A stretch of 64,000 nt of DNA from Arthrobacter dokdonellae. GTDB lineage: Bacteria > Actinomycetota > Actinomycetes > Actinomycetales > Micrococcaceae. Location of the stretch: positions 3,472,001 to 3,536,000 of the forward strand of contig NZ_CP029642.1 in assembly GCF_003268655.1 (NCBI RefSeq). The letters are read 5' to 3'. Both the position numbers and the translations under genes were made by a program. How positions within the stretch are numbered: position 1 is the first letter of the stretch; each line of letters begins with the position of its first letter. Positions 54,603 through 63,171 of this stretch are shown here, piece by piece. The notes beneath the pieces are model-generated. The model did no database searches, had not been told where the DNA came from, and worked only from the letters and a program-made list of their open reading frames with translations.

Positions 54603-54782
54603 CTACTGGCCGCGGGGCCCCGGCCGAGCGCAGCGAGGTTGGGGAGGGCAGGAGGCGCTACTGGCCGCGGGGCCCCGGCCGAGCGCAGCGAGGTTGGGGA
54701 GGGCAGGAGGCGCTACTGGCCGCGGGGCCCCGGCCGAGCGCAGCGAGGTTGGGGAGGGCAGGAGGCGCTACTGGCCGCGGGG
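54603..54782. repeat. Three 55-bp tandem repeats upstream of rph
   Basis: Exact 55-bp units at 54603, 54658 and 54713, plus about 15 bp of a fourth. Each unit contains the dyad GGCCGCGGGGCCCCGGCC and a GGGGAGGGCAGGAGG purine tract. The array fills the space between rph and the next membrane-protein gene, so it lies in the rph promoter/leader region. Confidence 0.97.
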
Positions 54783-54804
54783 TGGCGTCCCGTCATGCGC
54801 CACG

Positions 54805-55344
54805 TCAGCGGAACTTATTGGCGCGCTTGAAGTTCTTCGTGTCGGTGAAGTACTGCGCACCCGGCTGGATGAAGCACAGGATGATCGCCGCGACGCCGGC
54901 CAGCACCTGCAGGATGGTAAAGATTCCCGCGGGAAAGGTGAGGCCGACGAACCGGGACAGCGAGATGACCGCCAGGACCAGGCCGGTGATGCGCGCCCAG
55001 TTGGCTCCCTTGTTGATGAACATGCCGATGACGATGTACAGGGCCACCGCCACGACGGCCGAGACCACGGTGAAGCCGATGGCCGTGGTGACCGTGACCT
55101 GGACCAGGTCCTGGGCGTTGGTGTTGGCGGGAAGGTTCTGCTTCGCGATCGCCTCGGCGGCCGTCTGGCGGAACTTGTCGGAGGAGGCGTACACCACGCC
55201 GAAGATGGCGGCTATGACCTGCAGCACCGCCGCGGCCAAGATCAGCTGGAATGCCCAGCCCACCTGCTTGGGTTTCACGGGTGCGGCAACGCTTGGCTGC
55301 TGCGACCACTCCGGATTGTAGCTGGGCATCGGCATGTTGCTCAT
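54805..55344 (-). CDS. Four-TM membrane protein of unknown function
   Basis: 179 residues. A ~40-residue Pro/Met/Gln-rich N-terminus precedes four hydrophobic helices (about 43-65, 95-118, 123-140 and 145-168). The stretch from ASSDKFRQTAAEAIAKQNLP to VTVTTAIGFTVVS lies in the first extracellular loop. It resembles many small actinobacterial four-helix proteins, but no function can be given. ATG 55344 is chosen with AAAGGA upstream. Confidence 0.75.
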   Translation of the reverse strand: MSNMPMPSYNPEWSQQPSVAAPVKPKQVGWAFQLILAAAVLQVIAAIFGVVYASSDKFRQTAAEAIAKQNLPANTNAQDLVQVTVTTAIGFTVVSAVVAVALYIVIGMFINKGANWARITGLVLAVISLSRFVGLTFPAGIFTILQVLAGVAAIILCFIQPGAQYFTDTKNFKRANKFR

Positions 55345-55540
55345 GGTCTTGTCCTTTACTGGGAACGGCTCGGCGGCCCCGCCGGTCCTCACAAGCAACC
55401 GCCAGACACCCCCAAGTCTTGTGCATCGGTAGTTCCGACCCTATCCGACCCCACGCGAGGATTCATGATCATTTCGGATGATTCTGCCTCGAAAGCGCGC
55501 AGCCGGAGCTGACCTCCCGGCGCGCGCCATGGAAGGAGGG

Positions 55541-56338
55541 CTAGATCGAGTAGTGGACGCCGGCGACGGCGGCGGCCACGTCGCCCGAATAAACGGCGCG
55601 GGCCTCGTCCACGACGGTGTTGGGGTCCGTCCACACGGGGATGTGGGTCAGCAGGAGCCTGCGTGCGCCGGCCCGTTCGGCGGCTTCGCCGGCCCGCTTG
55701 CCCGTCAGGTGGACGTCCTTGATGTGGTCGTCGCGGCCTTCCTCGAATGCGGCCTCGCACAGGAACAAGTGTGAATCGCGGGCGGCGTCCTCCAACTCGG
55801 GGCAGGCGTCCGTGTCCCCGGAGTACGTCAGGGCGACGGTGCGGTCCACGCCGGTGCCGTCAAATTCCGTGGTTTCCACGCGCAGTGCGTAGGCCTCGGG
55901 CACGGGGTGGTTCACCGGGTAGGGCGTGACCTTGAACGGCCCCACCGTGACGGGTTCCATTGCCTGCCACGGCTGGAAGTCGAACTCCTCGCGCATGCCC
56001 GGGTCGAGTTCGAGGCCATAGGCCGTGGCGAGCCGGTCCGCCGTCGCCTCCGGCCCCCAGACGCGGATGCGCCCGCGGTTCCAGCCGTGCGGGTTCCAGC
56101 GCACCGCCACGTGCAGCCCGCACAGGTCCATGCAGTGGTCCGGGTGCAGGTGCGAGAGGAAGATCGCGTCGATGTCCTCCAGGTCCATGTACTTTTGGAC
56201 GTCTCCGAGCGCGCCGCTGCCCAGGTCCAGCAGCACCCGCCACGGCCGGGTGCCGTCGTGGGCGGTCAGCAGGTAGCAGGACGCGGACGACGACGGCCCC
56301 GGGAAGGACCCGCTGCACCCCACGATCGTCAGTTTCAT
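55541..56338 (-). CDS. MBL-fold metallohydrolase (RNase Z/CPSF-like group)
   Basis: 265 residues. [23 protein letters not shown] opens the beta-lactamase fold. The metal motif [15 protein letters not shown] supplies H-x-H-x-[27 protein letters not shown] and LLLTHIPVW provide the later ligands. Probable hydrolase of a cyclic nucleotide or phosphodiester; no tRNase Z exosite is evident. ATG 56338 overlaps the murI stop (ATGA). The murI-MBL-rph-rdgB order is frequent in actinobacteria. Confidence 0.92.
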   Translation of the reverse strand: MKLTIVGCSGSFPGPSSSASCYLLTAHDGTRPWRVLLDLGSGALGDVQKYMDLEDIDAIFLSHLHPDHCMDLCGLHVAVRWNPHGWNRGRIRVWGPEATADRLATAYGLELDPGMREEFDFQPWQAMEPVTVGPFKVTPYPVNHPVPEAYALRVETTEFDGTGVDRTVALTYSGDTDACPELEDAARDSHLFLCEAAFEEGRDDHIKDVHLTGKRAGEAAERAGARRLLLTHIPVWTDPNTVVDEARAVYSGDVAAAVAGVHYSI

Positions 56339-57366
56339 GCCCGCTCCCCCGCGGGCCACGAAGCGCCCGGCCTGCCGGCCGCCTCCTGCAAGACGAAATT
56401 CGAGATCCTGGAGCCCGCGGAAGCGCCGGATCCCGCGGCGCGCGCGGCGGCGATCATGTCCGGGGTGATGCGGGCCATGGACCCGGTCGGATAGTGCGCG
56501 GACACGTGGCTTGCCTGCTCCACGCCCCGGACCTCCGGGCCCAGGAAGCGCCGGGCCAACACGCCGAACTGTCCGGCGTCGCCCGTGGACAGGAAGGTGT
56601 GCGTCGGGGGCTCCTCGGAAAGCCGTTCCAGGTCGTGGCCCACCAGCGCCTTGTAGACGTCCTTGGCCGTTTCCTCGGCGCTGGAGACGAGGGTCACGGC
56701 GTCGCCCATGACGTAGGAGATCACCCCTGTGAGCAGCGGGTAGTGCGTGCATCCCAGCACCAGCGTGTCCACCTGGGCCCGCCGCAGCGGGGCCAAATAG
56801 GCCTCCGCGGTGGAGAGCAGCTCCGGCCCGGCAGTGACCCCGGATTCCACAAAGCGCACAAAGTCAGGGCAGGCCACGGACGTGATGTGCAGGTCCGGTG
56901 CGGCGGCAAAGGTGTCCTCGTAGGCGCGCGAGCCCACCGTGGCGACGGTGCCGATGACCCCCACCCTGCCGGTTCGCGTGGCGGCGACCGCGCGGCGGAC
57001 CGCCGGCTGGATGACCTCAATGACGGGGATGCCGTACCGGGCGGTGTAGCGTTCCCGCGCGTCGCGCAGCACGGCCGCGGAGGCGGAGTTGCAGGCGATG
57101 ACCAGCAGCTTCACGCCGGCGTCCACCAGCTCGTCCATGACGCCCAAGGCGTTGGCACGGACCTCGGCGATGGGCAGCGGTCCGTAGGGCCCGTTGGCGG
57201 TGTCGCCCACGTACAGGATGGACTCGTTGGGCAGCTGGTCGATGACGGCGCGCGCCACGGTCAGCCCGCCCACACCCGAGTCAAAGATGCCGATGGCGCG
57301 GTCTGCCATGGGGTGCGCGGCATCAGGCTGGGCTGTGGCTGGGGATCCCCCGGGCAGTGTGCTCAT
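56335..57366 (-). CDS. murI: Glutamate racemase
   Basis: Makes D-glutamate for peptidoglycan, 343 residues from ATG 57366. The core begins [20 protein letters not shown]; the two catalytic cysteines are in [12 protein letters not shown] and [11 protein letters not shown]-terminal extension of about 60 residues is poorly conserved. The first 19 residues are low-complexity, and ATG 57309 (MADRAIGIF) is an equally possible start. Confidence 0.95.
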   Translation of the reverse strand: MSTLPGGSPATAQPDAAHPMADRAIGIFDSGVGGLTVARAVIDQLPNESILYVGDTANGPYGPLPIAEVRANALGVMDELVDAGVKLLVIACNSASAAVLRDARERYTARYGIPVIEVIQPAVRRAVAATRTGRVGVIGTVATVGSRAYEDTFAAAPDLHITSVACPDFVRFVESGVTAGPELLSTAEAYLAPLRRAQVDTLVLGCTHYPLLTGVISYVMGDAVTLVSSAEETAKDVYKALVGHDLERLSEEPPTHTFLSTGDAGQFGVLARRFLGPEVRGVEQASHVSAHYPTGSMARITPDMIAAARAAGSGASAGSRISNFVLQEAAGRPGASWPAGERA

Positions 57367-57460
57367 GATCGTTTCAGAATAGATGCAAAGCCGCAGCGCC
57401 GGGTACATTTGGCCGCGTCTGTTTTATCACAGGGCCCCGGACCGCCCCGGGCTCCAATGC

Positions 57461-58027
57461 CTATTTGCTGCCCTTCAGGCCGGCCAGCATGGCCTGGACC
57501 AGGCTTTCCTGCAGCCACGAGACAAAGTTGTAGACCAAGGACAGGTAGCTGTCGACGTCGTCCGCCTCACCCCAGTCCTGCACCCGGTGGACCCGCTCGG
57601 CGTCGTCCTCGTCCTGAATCTCGAGCCGCTGGGCCAGGACCAGCCGGACGTCGTTCAGGGCCCGGGCCCACAACCCGGAGGCCTCGGCGTCCAGGACCAG
57701 CTTGTCCTTGTCCAGGTCCAGGGTGGCCGCGCGCAGGGCGCCAATCTTCGATTCCCGCAGGGAGCGTTCGGTGAGCTGTCGGAACTCCAGGGCTGCCGCG
57801 CCGTCGTCCTTCACGGCGTCCGGCAGCAGGCGCAGGAGTGCGGGGTCGGTGGGGACGGCGACGTCCATGTCCAGCCCGATCAGCGCCGCGAGCGGGTCCT
57901 CATGGGCGGGCCGGGAGGGTTCGAGCATGGTGATGATGTCGGCGAAGAGCTTGCGCAGGAGGTCGCGTTCGGCCGGTTCAAGGAAGCCGGTGATGCCGCG
58001 GCGGCCCGGGTTGAAGGCCTTAGCCAC
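57461..58027 (-). CDS. DUF2017 protein, partner of ClpS
   Basis: 188 residues from GTG 58027, overlapping the clpS stop by 8 bp. FLEPAERDLLRKLFADIITM near the start and DDVDSYLSLVYNFVSWLQESLVQAML at the end are the conserved blocks. It is mostly helical and acidic, with no membrane segment. This family almost always follows clpS in actinobacteria, which suggests a role in ClpS/ClpCP proteolysis, but its function is not known. Confidence 0.9.
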   Translation of the reverse strand: MAKAFNPGRRGITGFLEPAERDLLRKLFADIITMLEPSRPAHEDPLAALIGLDMDVAVPTDPALLRLLPDAVKDDGAAALEFRQLTERSLRESKIGALRAATLDLDKDKLVLDAEASGLWARALNDVRLVLAQRLEIQDEDDAERVHRVQDWGEADDVDSYLSLVYNFVSWLQESLVQAMLAGLKGSK

Positions 58028-58325
58028 GTCCGCCGCCTTTCTGGACCGTGGCCCACAGGCCGAATCCGTGCATGGCCACCGCGTGTGCCTCCATCTTTTC
58101 CTTGGCACCGTGCGCCACGGCCGATTTTCCCTCGACGTGCACCTGCATCATCAATTCGGCGGCCTTCGCTTCGGAATAACCAAAATAGCTTTGAAAAACG
58201 TAGCTGACATAGCTCATCAAATTCACGGGGTCGTTCCAGACAATCAGCTCCCAGGGGATGTCCGGCGATGAGAGTTCGTGCGTGGATTGGTCCCGGTCGG
58301 TTTCCGGGGCTGTGCTGACACTCAT
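58020..58325 (-). CDS. clpS: ATP-dependent Clp protease adaptor ClpS
   Basis: N-degron adaptor that delivers proteins with destabilising N-termini to ClpC/ClpP, 101 residues. WELIVWNDPVNLMSYVSYVF carries the conserved N-D-P strand. The binding pocket helix YFGYSEAKAAELMMQVHVEG and GKSAVAHGAKEKMEAHAVAM follow, with the His of the alpha-amino pocket. ATG 58325 start. It is divergent from pncB with about 40 bp between, a shared regulatory space. Confidence 0.95.
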   Translation of the reverse strand: MSVSTAPETDRDQSTHELSSPDIPWELIVWNDPVNLMSYVSYVFQSYFGYSEAKAAELMMQVHVEGKSAVAHGAKEKMEAHAVAMHGFGLWATVQKGGGRG

Positions 58326-58335
58326 GTGTCCATTC

Positions 58336-58351
58336 TAGTGTTGCCCCACTA
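58336..58351. promoter_or_regulatory. TAGT-N8-ACTA palindrome in the clpS-pncB intergenic space
   Basis: TAGTGTTGCCCCACTA has perfect five-base arms (TAGTG/CACTA) and lies just before the pncB start. Its outer TAGT...ACTA matches the half-sites of the palindrome before nrtR, but the spacing is five bases shorter. It could be a regulator site for pncB. Evidence is weak. Confidence 0.35.
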
Positions 58352-58362
58352 AAGTGAATTCC

Positions 58363-59706
58363 GTGACTACTGCATCGGGCTGGGGACCACCCCGCACCTC
58401 CCTTTTCACGGACCACTACGAGCTGACCATGCTCCAGGCGGCCCTGCATTCCGGGGCCGCGCACCGGCGCAGCGTGTTCGAGGCGTTCGCGCGCCGGCTC
58501 CCGGACGGGCGCCGCTACGGCGTGGTGGGCGGCACGGGCCGGCTGCTGGAAGGGCTTGCGGAGTTCCGTTTTGGCGCCCGGGAGCTGGACTATTTGGCCG
58601 CAAACACCGTGGTGAATGGTGAAACCCTCGCCTGGCTGGCCGATTTCAAGTTCTCCGGGAACATTTACGGTTACGCAGAGGGCGAACTGTACTTCCCGAA
58701 TTCCCCGATCCTGACCATCGAATCCACCTTCGCCGAGGCCTGCATCCTGGAGACGTACGTGCTTTCCGTGCTCAACCACGATTCCGCCATCGCATCCGCC
58801 GCGTCCCGCATGATCACGGCGGCCGGCTCGCGCCCCTGCATCGAAATGGGATCGCGGCGCACGCACGAGGAATCCGCCGTGGCAGCCTCCCGCGCGGCCG
58901 TGCTCGCCGGTTTCCACAGCACCTCCAACCTCGAATGCGGGCTGCGCTACGGCGTCCTGACCCAGGGCACCGCTGCCCATTCCTTCACGCTGCTCCACGA
59001 TTCCGAGGAGGAGGCGTTCCGCGCCCAGGTCCAGTCGATGGGGGCCGGCACCACCCTCCTCGTGGACACGTACGACGTCGAGGCCGCAGTCCGCAGGGCC
59101 GTCGCCATTGCGGGGCCGGCCCTGGGCGGCGTGCGGCTGGACTCCGGCGACCTCCTGGCCCAGGCGCACGACGTCCGCGCCTTGCTGGATTCGCTGGGCA
59201 ACGTCAACACCCGGATCACCGTCACCTCCGACCTTGACGAGTTTGCCATCGCCGCACTGGCCGCGGCACCCGTGGATTCCTACGGCGTGGGGACCTCCCT
59301 CGTCACCGGCTCCGGGGCGCCCACCGCCTCCATGGTCTACAAGCTGGTCTCCCGCGAAGGCAATGCCGGCGAGTTCGTCCCGGTGGCCAAGACGGCGAAG
59401 AACAAGGCCAGCGTGGGCGGGAAGAAGTTCGCCCTGCGCCGCCTGAACGACCGCGGGCTGGCCACTGCCGAGGTGGTGGGCATCGGCACCATGCCGGAGA
59501 ACGACGGCAACGACCGCCCTCTGGTCCAGGAGTTCATGCACGACGGCGTGCTGGCGCCGGGGTGGACCGGACCGGAGGGTGTGCGCCGGGCCACCGAGCG
59601 CCACGCCGCCTCCATGGCGGAACTGCCCGGTGCGGCCCGCCGGCTGCAGCGCGGGGACCCCGTCATCCCGACCGAATACATCCAGCCGTCAACCGTACGG
59701 AACTAA
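58363..59706 (+). CDS. pncB: Nicotinate phosphoribosyltransferase
   Basis: NAD salvage: nicotinate plus PRPP to nicotinate mononucleotide, ATP-stimulated. It has 447 residues. SLFTDHYELTMLQAAL is the family start, EMGSRRTHEESAVAASRAAV the PRPP/nicotinate site, and VRLDSGDLLAQAHDVR and YGVGTSLVTGSGAP are core blocks. GTG 58363 (VTTASGWGPPRTS) is preferred by family N-termini; an in-frame GTG lies nine bases upstream. Neither has a good SD, so the mRNA may be leaderless. pncA follows by 11 bp, forming a nicotinamide salvage pair. Confidence 0.95.
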   Translation: MTTASGWGPPRTSLFTDHYELTMLQAALHSGAAHRRSVFEAFARRLPDGRRYGVVGGTGRLLEGLAEFRFGARELDYLAANTVVNGETLAWLADFKFSGNIYGYAEGELYFPNSPILTIESTFAEACILETYVLSVLNHDSAIASAASRMITAAGSRPCIEMGSRRTHEESAVAASRAAVLAGFHSTSNLECGLRYGVLTQGTAAHSFTLLHDSEEEAFRAQVQSMGAGTTLLVDTYDVEAAVRRAVAIAGPALGGVRLDSGDLLAQAHDVRALLDSLGNVNTRITVTSDLDEFAIAALAAAPVDSYGVGTSLVTGSGAPTASMVYKLVSREGNAGEFVPVAKTAKNKASVGGKKFALRRLNDRGLATAEVVGIGTMPENDGNDRPLVQEFMHDGVLAPGWTGPEGVRRATERHAASMAELPGAARRLQRGDPVIPTEYIQPSTVRN

Positions 59707-59717
59707 AGGAGAGACGC

Positions 59718-60338
59718 ATGGCCAAGGCACTCATCATTGTGGACGTGCAGAACGATTTCTGCGAAGGCGGCTCCCTCGCCGTGGAGGGCGGGGCCGCCCT
59801 GGCCTCCGAGATCAGCGAGCTCATCTCCGAGACACCCGGCTATGACTTCATCGTGGCCACGCAGGACTGGCACATCGACCCGGGCAGCCACTTCTCCGAG
59901 ACCCCGGACTTCGCCACCAGCTGGCCCGTGCACTGCGTTGCCGGCTCCCGGGGTGCCGCGCTCCACCGCAACCTCGACACCGAGGACATTGACGCCTACT
60001 TCCGCAAGGGCAAGTACGACGCCGCCTATTCCGGCTTTGACGGCCTGCTGGCCCCGGAGGACGAGGTCATGGTCGGTGAGCGGGAGGCCCACGAGGACGC
60101 CGACCCGGACGACACGACGGCGGCCGTGAGTCTCGACGACTGGCTGCGCGAGAACGACGTGGACGACGTGGTGGTGGTGGGCATTGCCACGGACTTCTGC
60201 GTCCGTGCCACCGCCCTGGACGCCGTCAACGCCGGCTACAACACGACCGTGCTGCGCGACTACGTCGCCGGCGTGGACGACGACGCCAGCGAAGAAGCCC
60301 TCGACGAACTCGCGGACGCGGGCGTGGAGGTCAAATAG
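59718..60338 (+). CDS. pncA: Nicotinamidase (isochorismatase family)
   Basis: Deamidates nicotinamide to nicotinate, the substrate of PncB encoded 11 bp upstream. It has 206 residues. The catalytic Asp is in IIVDVQNDFCEGG, the metal site includes DWHIDPGSHF, and the nucleophile Cys is in GIATDFCVRATALDAV. Start ATG 59718 has AAAGGAGAG upstream. The operon position supports nicotinamidase over other isochorismatase-family roles. Confidence 0.95.
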   Translation: MAKALIIVDVQNDFCEGGSLAVEGGAALASEISELISETPGYDFIVATQDWHIDPGSHFSETPDFATSWPVHCVAGSRGAALHRNLDTEDIDAYFRKGKYDAAYSGFDGLLAPEDEVMVGEREAHEDADPDDTTAAVSLDDWLRENDVDDVVVVGIATDFCVRATALDAVNAGYNTTVLRDYVAGVDDDASEEALDELADAGVEVK

Positions 60339-60354
60339 CGCCGGTGGCCGAGAC

Positions 60355-60397
60355 CCGGTGGTCGAGCAGCGAGCCCCGCGAGCGCGTCGAGACCTAG
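60355..60397. repeat. Repeat family B, left copy of inverted pair
   Basis: A 43-bp unit, inverted relative to the copy at 60776-60818 and identical at 41 of 43 positions. It begins 17 bp after the pncA stop and 19 bp before the 3' end of the GIY-YIG remnant. Confidence 0.93.
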
Positions 60398-60415
60398 TCC
60401 TTCAAGCCGAAGCAG

Positions 60416-60667
60416 TCATGGACCCATCTGCCGAGACTTGGCCTCGGATAGGCCCGGCAGGGCCTTCAACCGTGCCTCGATGAGGGCCTCTCTCTTGGCC
60501 CGGCTCCAGCCTTGTATCTGCTTTTCCAACGCAAAGGCTGAGGCGACCCGCTCATGTTCCTGTGCCCAGACAAGGGCAACGGGCCTCCGGCGCCGTGTGT
60601 ACGCCGCCCCCTCGCCAGCGTTGTGTCGGGCAAGACGGCGTTCCAAATCCCCATGTGGCATGGACAC
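60416..60667 (-). pseudogene. N-terminally truncated GIY-YIG nuclease (URI/YhbQ-like)
   Basis: An 83-residue frame beginning at GTG 60667. From residue 7 it follows the GIY-YIG family: DLERRLARHNAGEGAAYTRR contains the catalytic Arg helix, then ALVWAQEHERVASAFALEKQ with the metal-binding Glu and IQGWSRAKREALIEAR. The first ~25 residues of the fold, carrying the GIY and YIG tyrosines, are missing. The sequence upstream in all three frames does not supply them. It is therefore probably inactive, unless an unseen N-terminus is used. An inverted 43-bp repeat pair brackets it (60355-60397 and 60776-60818). Confidence 0.7.
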
Positions 60668-60775
60668 ATTGTCGTCGCCGGACGGCGCATCTTCGGGGCC
60701 AAAATCATAATTGTGGATAACAGGCCCGAATTGCCATGCTGCCGAAGGACAGGTGAGCCATAGGACCCGACGCTC

Positions 60776-60846
60776 CTAGGTCTCGACGCGCTCGCAGAGC
60801 TCGCTGCTCGACCACCGGACACCAGAGCTCGCTGCTCGACCACCGG
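60776..60846. repeat. Repeat family B, right copy plus partial duplicate
   Basis: A full unit at 60776-60818 followed by a 23-bp direct duplicate of its end (AGAGCTCGCTGCTCGACC...) at 60824-60846, finishing just before the helicase stop at 60850. Confidence 0.93.
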
Positions 60847-60849
60847 CTG

Positions 60850-62619
60850 CTATTTGCGGCCGAGGAACCAGTCCTGAAGCTTTTTCAGGCGCTGCTGCAG
60901 CTGCGGCTCGTTGGCCTGCGCGACGGCGGGACCGCCGCAGATCCGCCGCAGCTCGCTGTGCACCATGCCGTGCGGCATGCCGGAGCGGGCACTCCAGGCA
61001 GAGACGTTTTTAGCCAGTTCGTGGCGCAAGTCCATCAGCATGCGGTGGTCCACCACGGCGGGAGCCTCAGGTTCCGGGGCCGCGGAGGCCCTGCCGCGGC
61101 GGCGCGTCTGCTGATCGGCCTGGCGCTGGCGCAGCAGCACCCCCACCTGGTCGGCGTCGAGCAGTCCGGGGATGCCGAGGAAGTCAAGCTCGTCGTCCGA
61201 GCCGATCTCGCCACCCGCGCCGAATTCGCCGCCGTCGAACAACACCTTGTCGAAGGACGCCTGGGACTCCAGGGCCTCAAACTTGAATTTCTCCAGCGTG
61301 TCGGAGGCCTTCTCCTCGCGGTTGGCCTCCTCCATCTCGGAATCATCAATGAAGCCGTCCGGGTCCTTGTCCGGCCGGTCCAGGGCGTGGTCGCGCTCCA
61401 GTTCCAGCTGGTTGGCCAGTTCCATCAGGTTCGGCACCGACGGCAGGAACACCGACGCCGTCTCCCCCCGCTTCCGGGCGCGCACGAAGCGGCCGATTGC
61501 CTGCGCGAAGAACAGCGGCGTCGCGGTGGAGGTGGCATACACGCCCACGGCAAGGCGCGGCACGTCCACGCCCTCGGACACCATGCGCACAGCCACCATC
61601 CAGCGCTTTTCACTGGCGGAAAACGAATCGATCTTGTCCGAGGCCTTGGCATCGTCGGAGAGGATCACCGTGGGCGACTCCCCCGTGATCTTCTTCAGCT
61701 GCCCGGCGTAGGCCCGCGCGTCGTCATGGTCCGTGGCGATGACCAGGCCCCCGGCGTCGGGCACGGCACGGCGGACCTCGGTGAGGCGCTTGTCCGCGGC
61801 CGCCAGGACGGCCGGAATCCATTCTCCGGCCGGGTTCAGCGCGGTGCGCCAGGCCTGCGAGGTGATGTCCTTTGTCACCGGCGCGCCCAGGGTCGCGGCC
61901 ATTTCCTCGCCCGCGCTGGTGCGCCAGCGCATCTGGCCGGAGTAGGCCATGAACATTACGGGGCGGACCACGTGGTCCTTCAGGGCCTCGCCGTAGCCGT
62001 ACGTGTAGTCGGCCTTGGAGCGGCGGATGCCGTCGCGGTCCTCCGCATATTCCACAAACGGGATGGCGGCCGTGTCGGAGCGGAACGGTGTGCCGGTCAG
62101 CGCCAGGCGGCGGGCCGCCGGGTCAAAGGCCTCCCGGATGCCGTCGCCCCAGGACAGCGCGTCTCCGCCGTGGTGGATCTCGTCCATGATGACCAGGGTG
62201 CGGGCCGCTTCCGTCTTGGCCCGGTGGAGCAGCGGCTTGCTGGCCACCTGAGCGTACGTGACGGCGACGCCGATGAAGCCCCTGCCGTGGCGCCCGTCCG
62301 CATTCTTGAAATTCGGGTCGATCGAGATGCCGACCCGTGCCGCCGCGTCCGCCCACTGGCGCTTAAGGTGGTCGGTGGGCGTGACGATCGTGACCCTGTT
62401 GATGGTGCCGCGCGCGATCAGCTCGGTGGCGACGTGCAGGGCGAAGGTGGTCTTGCCGGCACCCGGCGTGGCCACGGCCAAAAAGTCCCGGGGCGCTTCG
62501 GCGAAGTATTTTTCCATCGCCTCGGTCTGCCAGGCGCGCAGCTTTTGGGCCGTGCCCCAGGCCGCCCGCTCCGGGTAGGCGGGAGGCAGCGACGGGCCAC
62601 CAAACAATGTTTCCGTCAC
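60850..62619 (-). CDS. DEAD/DEAH-box (SF2) helicase
   Basis: 589 residues. Motif I is VATPGAGKTTFALHVATEL near residue 50. Motif II reads VIMDEIHHGGD (DEIH). Motif III region is LALTGTPFRS. The second RecA domain has VRMVSEGVDVPRLAVGVYAT and the Q-x-x-G-R-x-x-R motif VI in FAQAIGRFVRARKRG. A C-terminal ~190 residues include an acidic segment and a helical region with HRMLMDLRHELAKNVSAW. It resembles the XPB/Rad25-like family of actinobacteria, often next to a DUF3039 gene as here. Its role in repair or RNA metabolism is unproven. Confidence 0.93.
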   Translation of the reverse strand: MTETLFGGPSLPPAYPERAAWGTAQKLRAWQTEAMEKYFAEAPRDFLAVATPGAGKTTFALHVATELIARGTINRVTIVTPTDHLKRQWADAAARVGISIDPNFKNADGRHGRGFIGVAVTYAQVASKPLLHRAKTEAARTLVIMDEIHHGGDALSWGDGIREAFDPAARRLALTGTPFRSDTAAIPFVEYAEDRDGIRRSKADYTYGYGEALKDHVVRPVMFMAYSGQMRWRTSAGEEMAATLGAPVTKDITSQAWRTALNPAGEWIPAVLAAADKRLTEVRRAVPDAGGLVIATDHDDARAYAGQLKKITGESPTVILSDDAKASDKIDSFSASEKRWMVAVRMVSEGVDVPRLAVGVYATSTATPLFFAQAIGRFVRARKRGETASVFLPSVPNLMELANQLELERDHALDRPDKDPDGFIDDSEMEEANREEKASDTLEKFKFEALESQASFDKVLFDGGEFGAGGEIGSDDELDFLGIPGLLDADQVGVLLRQRQADQQTRRRGRASAAPEPEAPAVVDHRMLMDLRHELAKNVSAWSARSGMPHGMVHSELRRICGGPAVAQANEPQLQQRLKKLQDWFLGRK

Positions 62620-62721
62620 GAATTCCCCGCCATCAAATCACTTCTTCCCTGGGCGCCGCCGTCTTCCGGGCACGCCAAATAACGGCACGGAACCGCACCC
62701 TTGAAACTGCCGTTGCTGCGT

Positions 62722-63054
62722 TTACTGCTTGGGATTCTTCGGGCCCTTGCCCTTGCCGCCGGAGGGGTTCATGCCCTCGTAGATGGCCTTGCATTCAGGG
62801 CAGACAGGGAACTTGTGGGGGTCGCGGCCCGGCGTCCACACCTTGCCGCAGAGCGCCACCACGGGCTCGCCGGACATGGCAGATTCCATGATCTTTTCCT
62901 TGCGCACGTAGTGCGAGAACCGTTCGCTGTCGCCGGGCTCGACCTGCTGGCGCAGTTCCTCGCGTTCAATGACAGCCGTTGACCCGCCGGTGTGGCCGGG
63001 GCTGTGCATGGGATCGTTTTCGAAGGGATCTGGTGGCAAGCTCATGGAAACCAT
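62722..63054 (-). CDS. DUF3039 protein (zinc-binding, small)
   Basis: 110 residues. HYVRKEKIMESAMSGEPVVA followed by LCGKVWTPGRDPHKFPVCPECK gives three cysteines and a histidine that would bind zinc. This is the hallmark of DUF3039, found only in actinobacteria. Function unknown. Start ATG 63054 follows GGAGAGG; ATG 63045 is an alternative. It lies directly upstream of the helicase gene in the same direction, a conserved neighbourhood. Confidence 0.9.
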   Translation of the reverse strand: MVSMSLPPDPFENDPMHSPGHTGGSTAVIEREELRQQVEPGDSERFSHYVRKEKIMESAMSGEPVVALCGKVWTPGRDPHKFPVCPECKAIYEGMNPSGGKGKGPKNPKQ

Positions 63055-63171
63055 TCTAGCCTCTCCGCCCGCCCGACTCACCCGGGCCCGCGCCCCCGCA
63101 GCGGGTCCCTCGCGGTTGTGGGCCCATCCAACCGCTCCAGGCACGCGACTCGCGGAACTGGCCTTTCTGGA

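Noticed and set aside
54603..54782. Possible CRISPR array
   Set aside because: The 55-bp units are contiguous with no variable spacers and no cas genes are near.
60466..60843. An alternative minus-strand frame across the GIY-YIG region that might supply the missing N-terminus by frameshift
   Set aside because: Its residues (GSYGSPVLRQHGNSG and after) do not match the GIY or YIG strands, so a simple one-base shift does not restore the domain.
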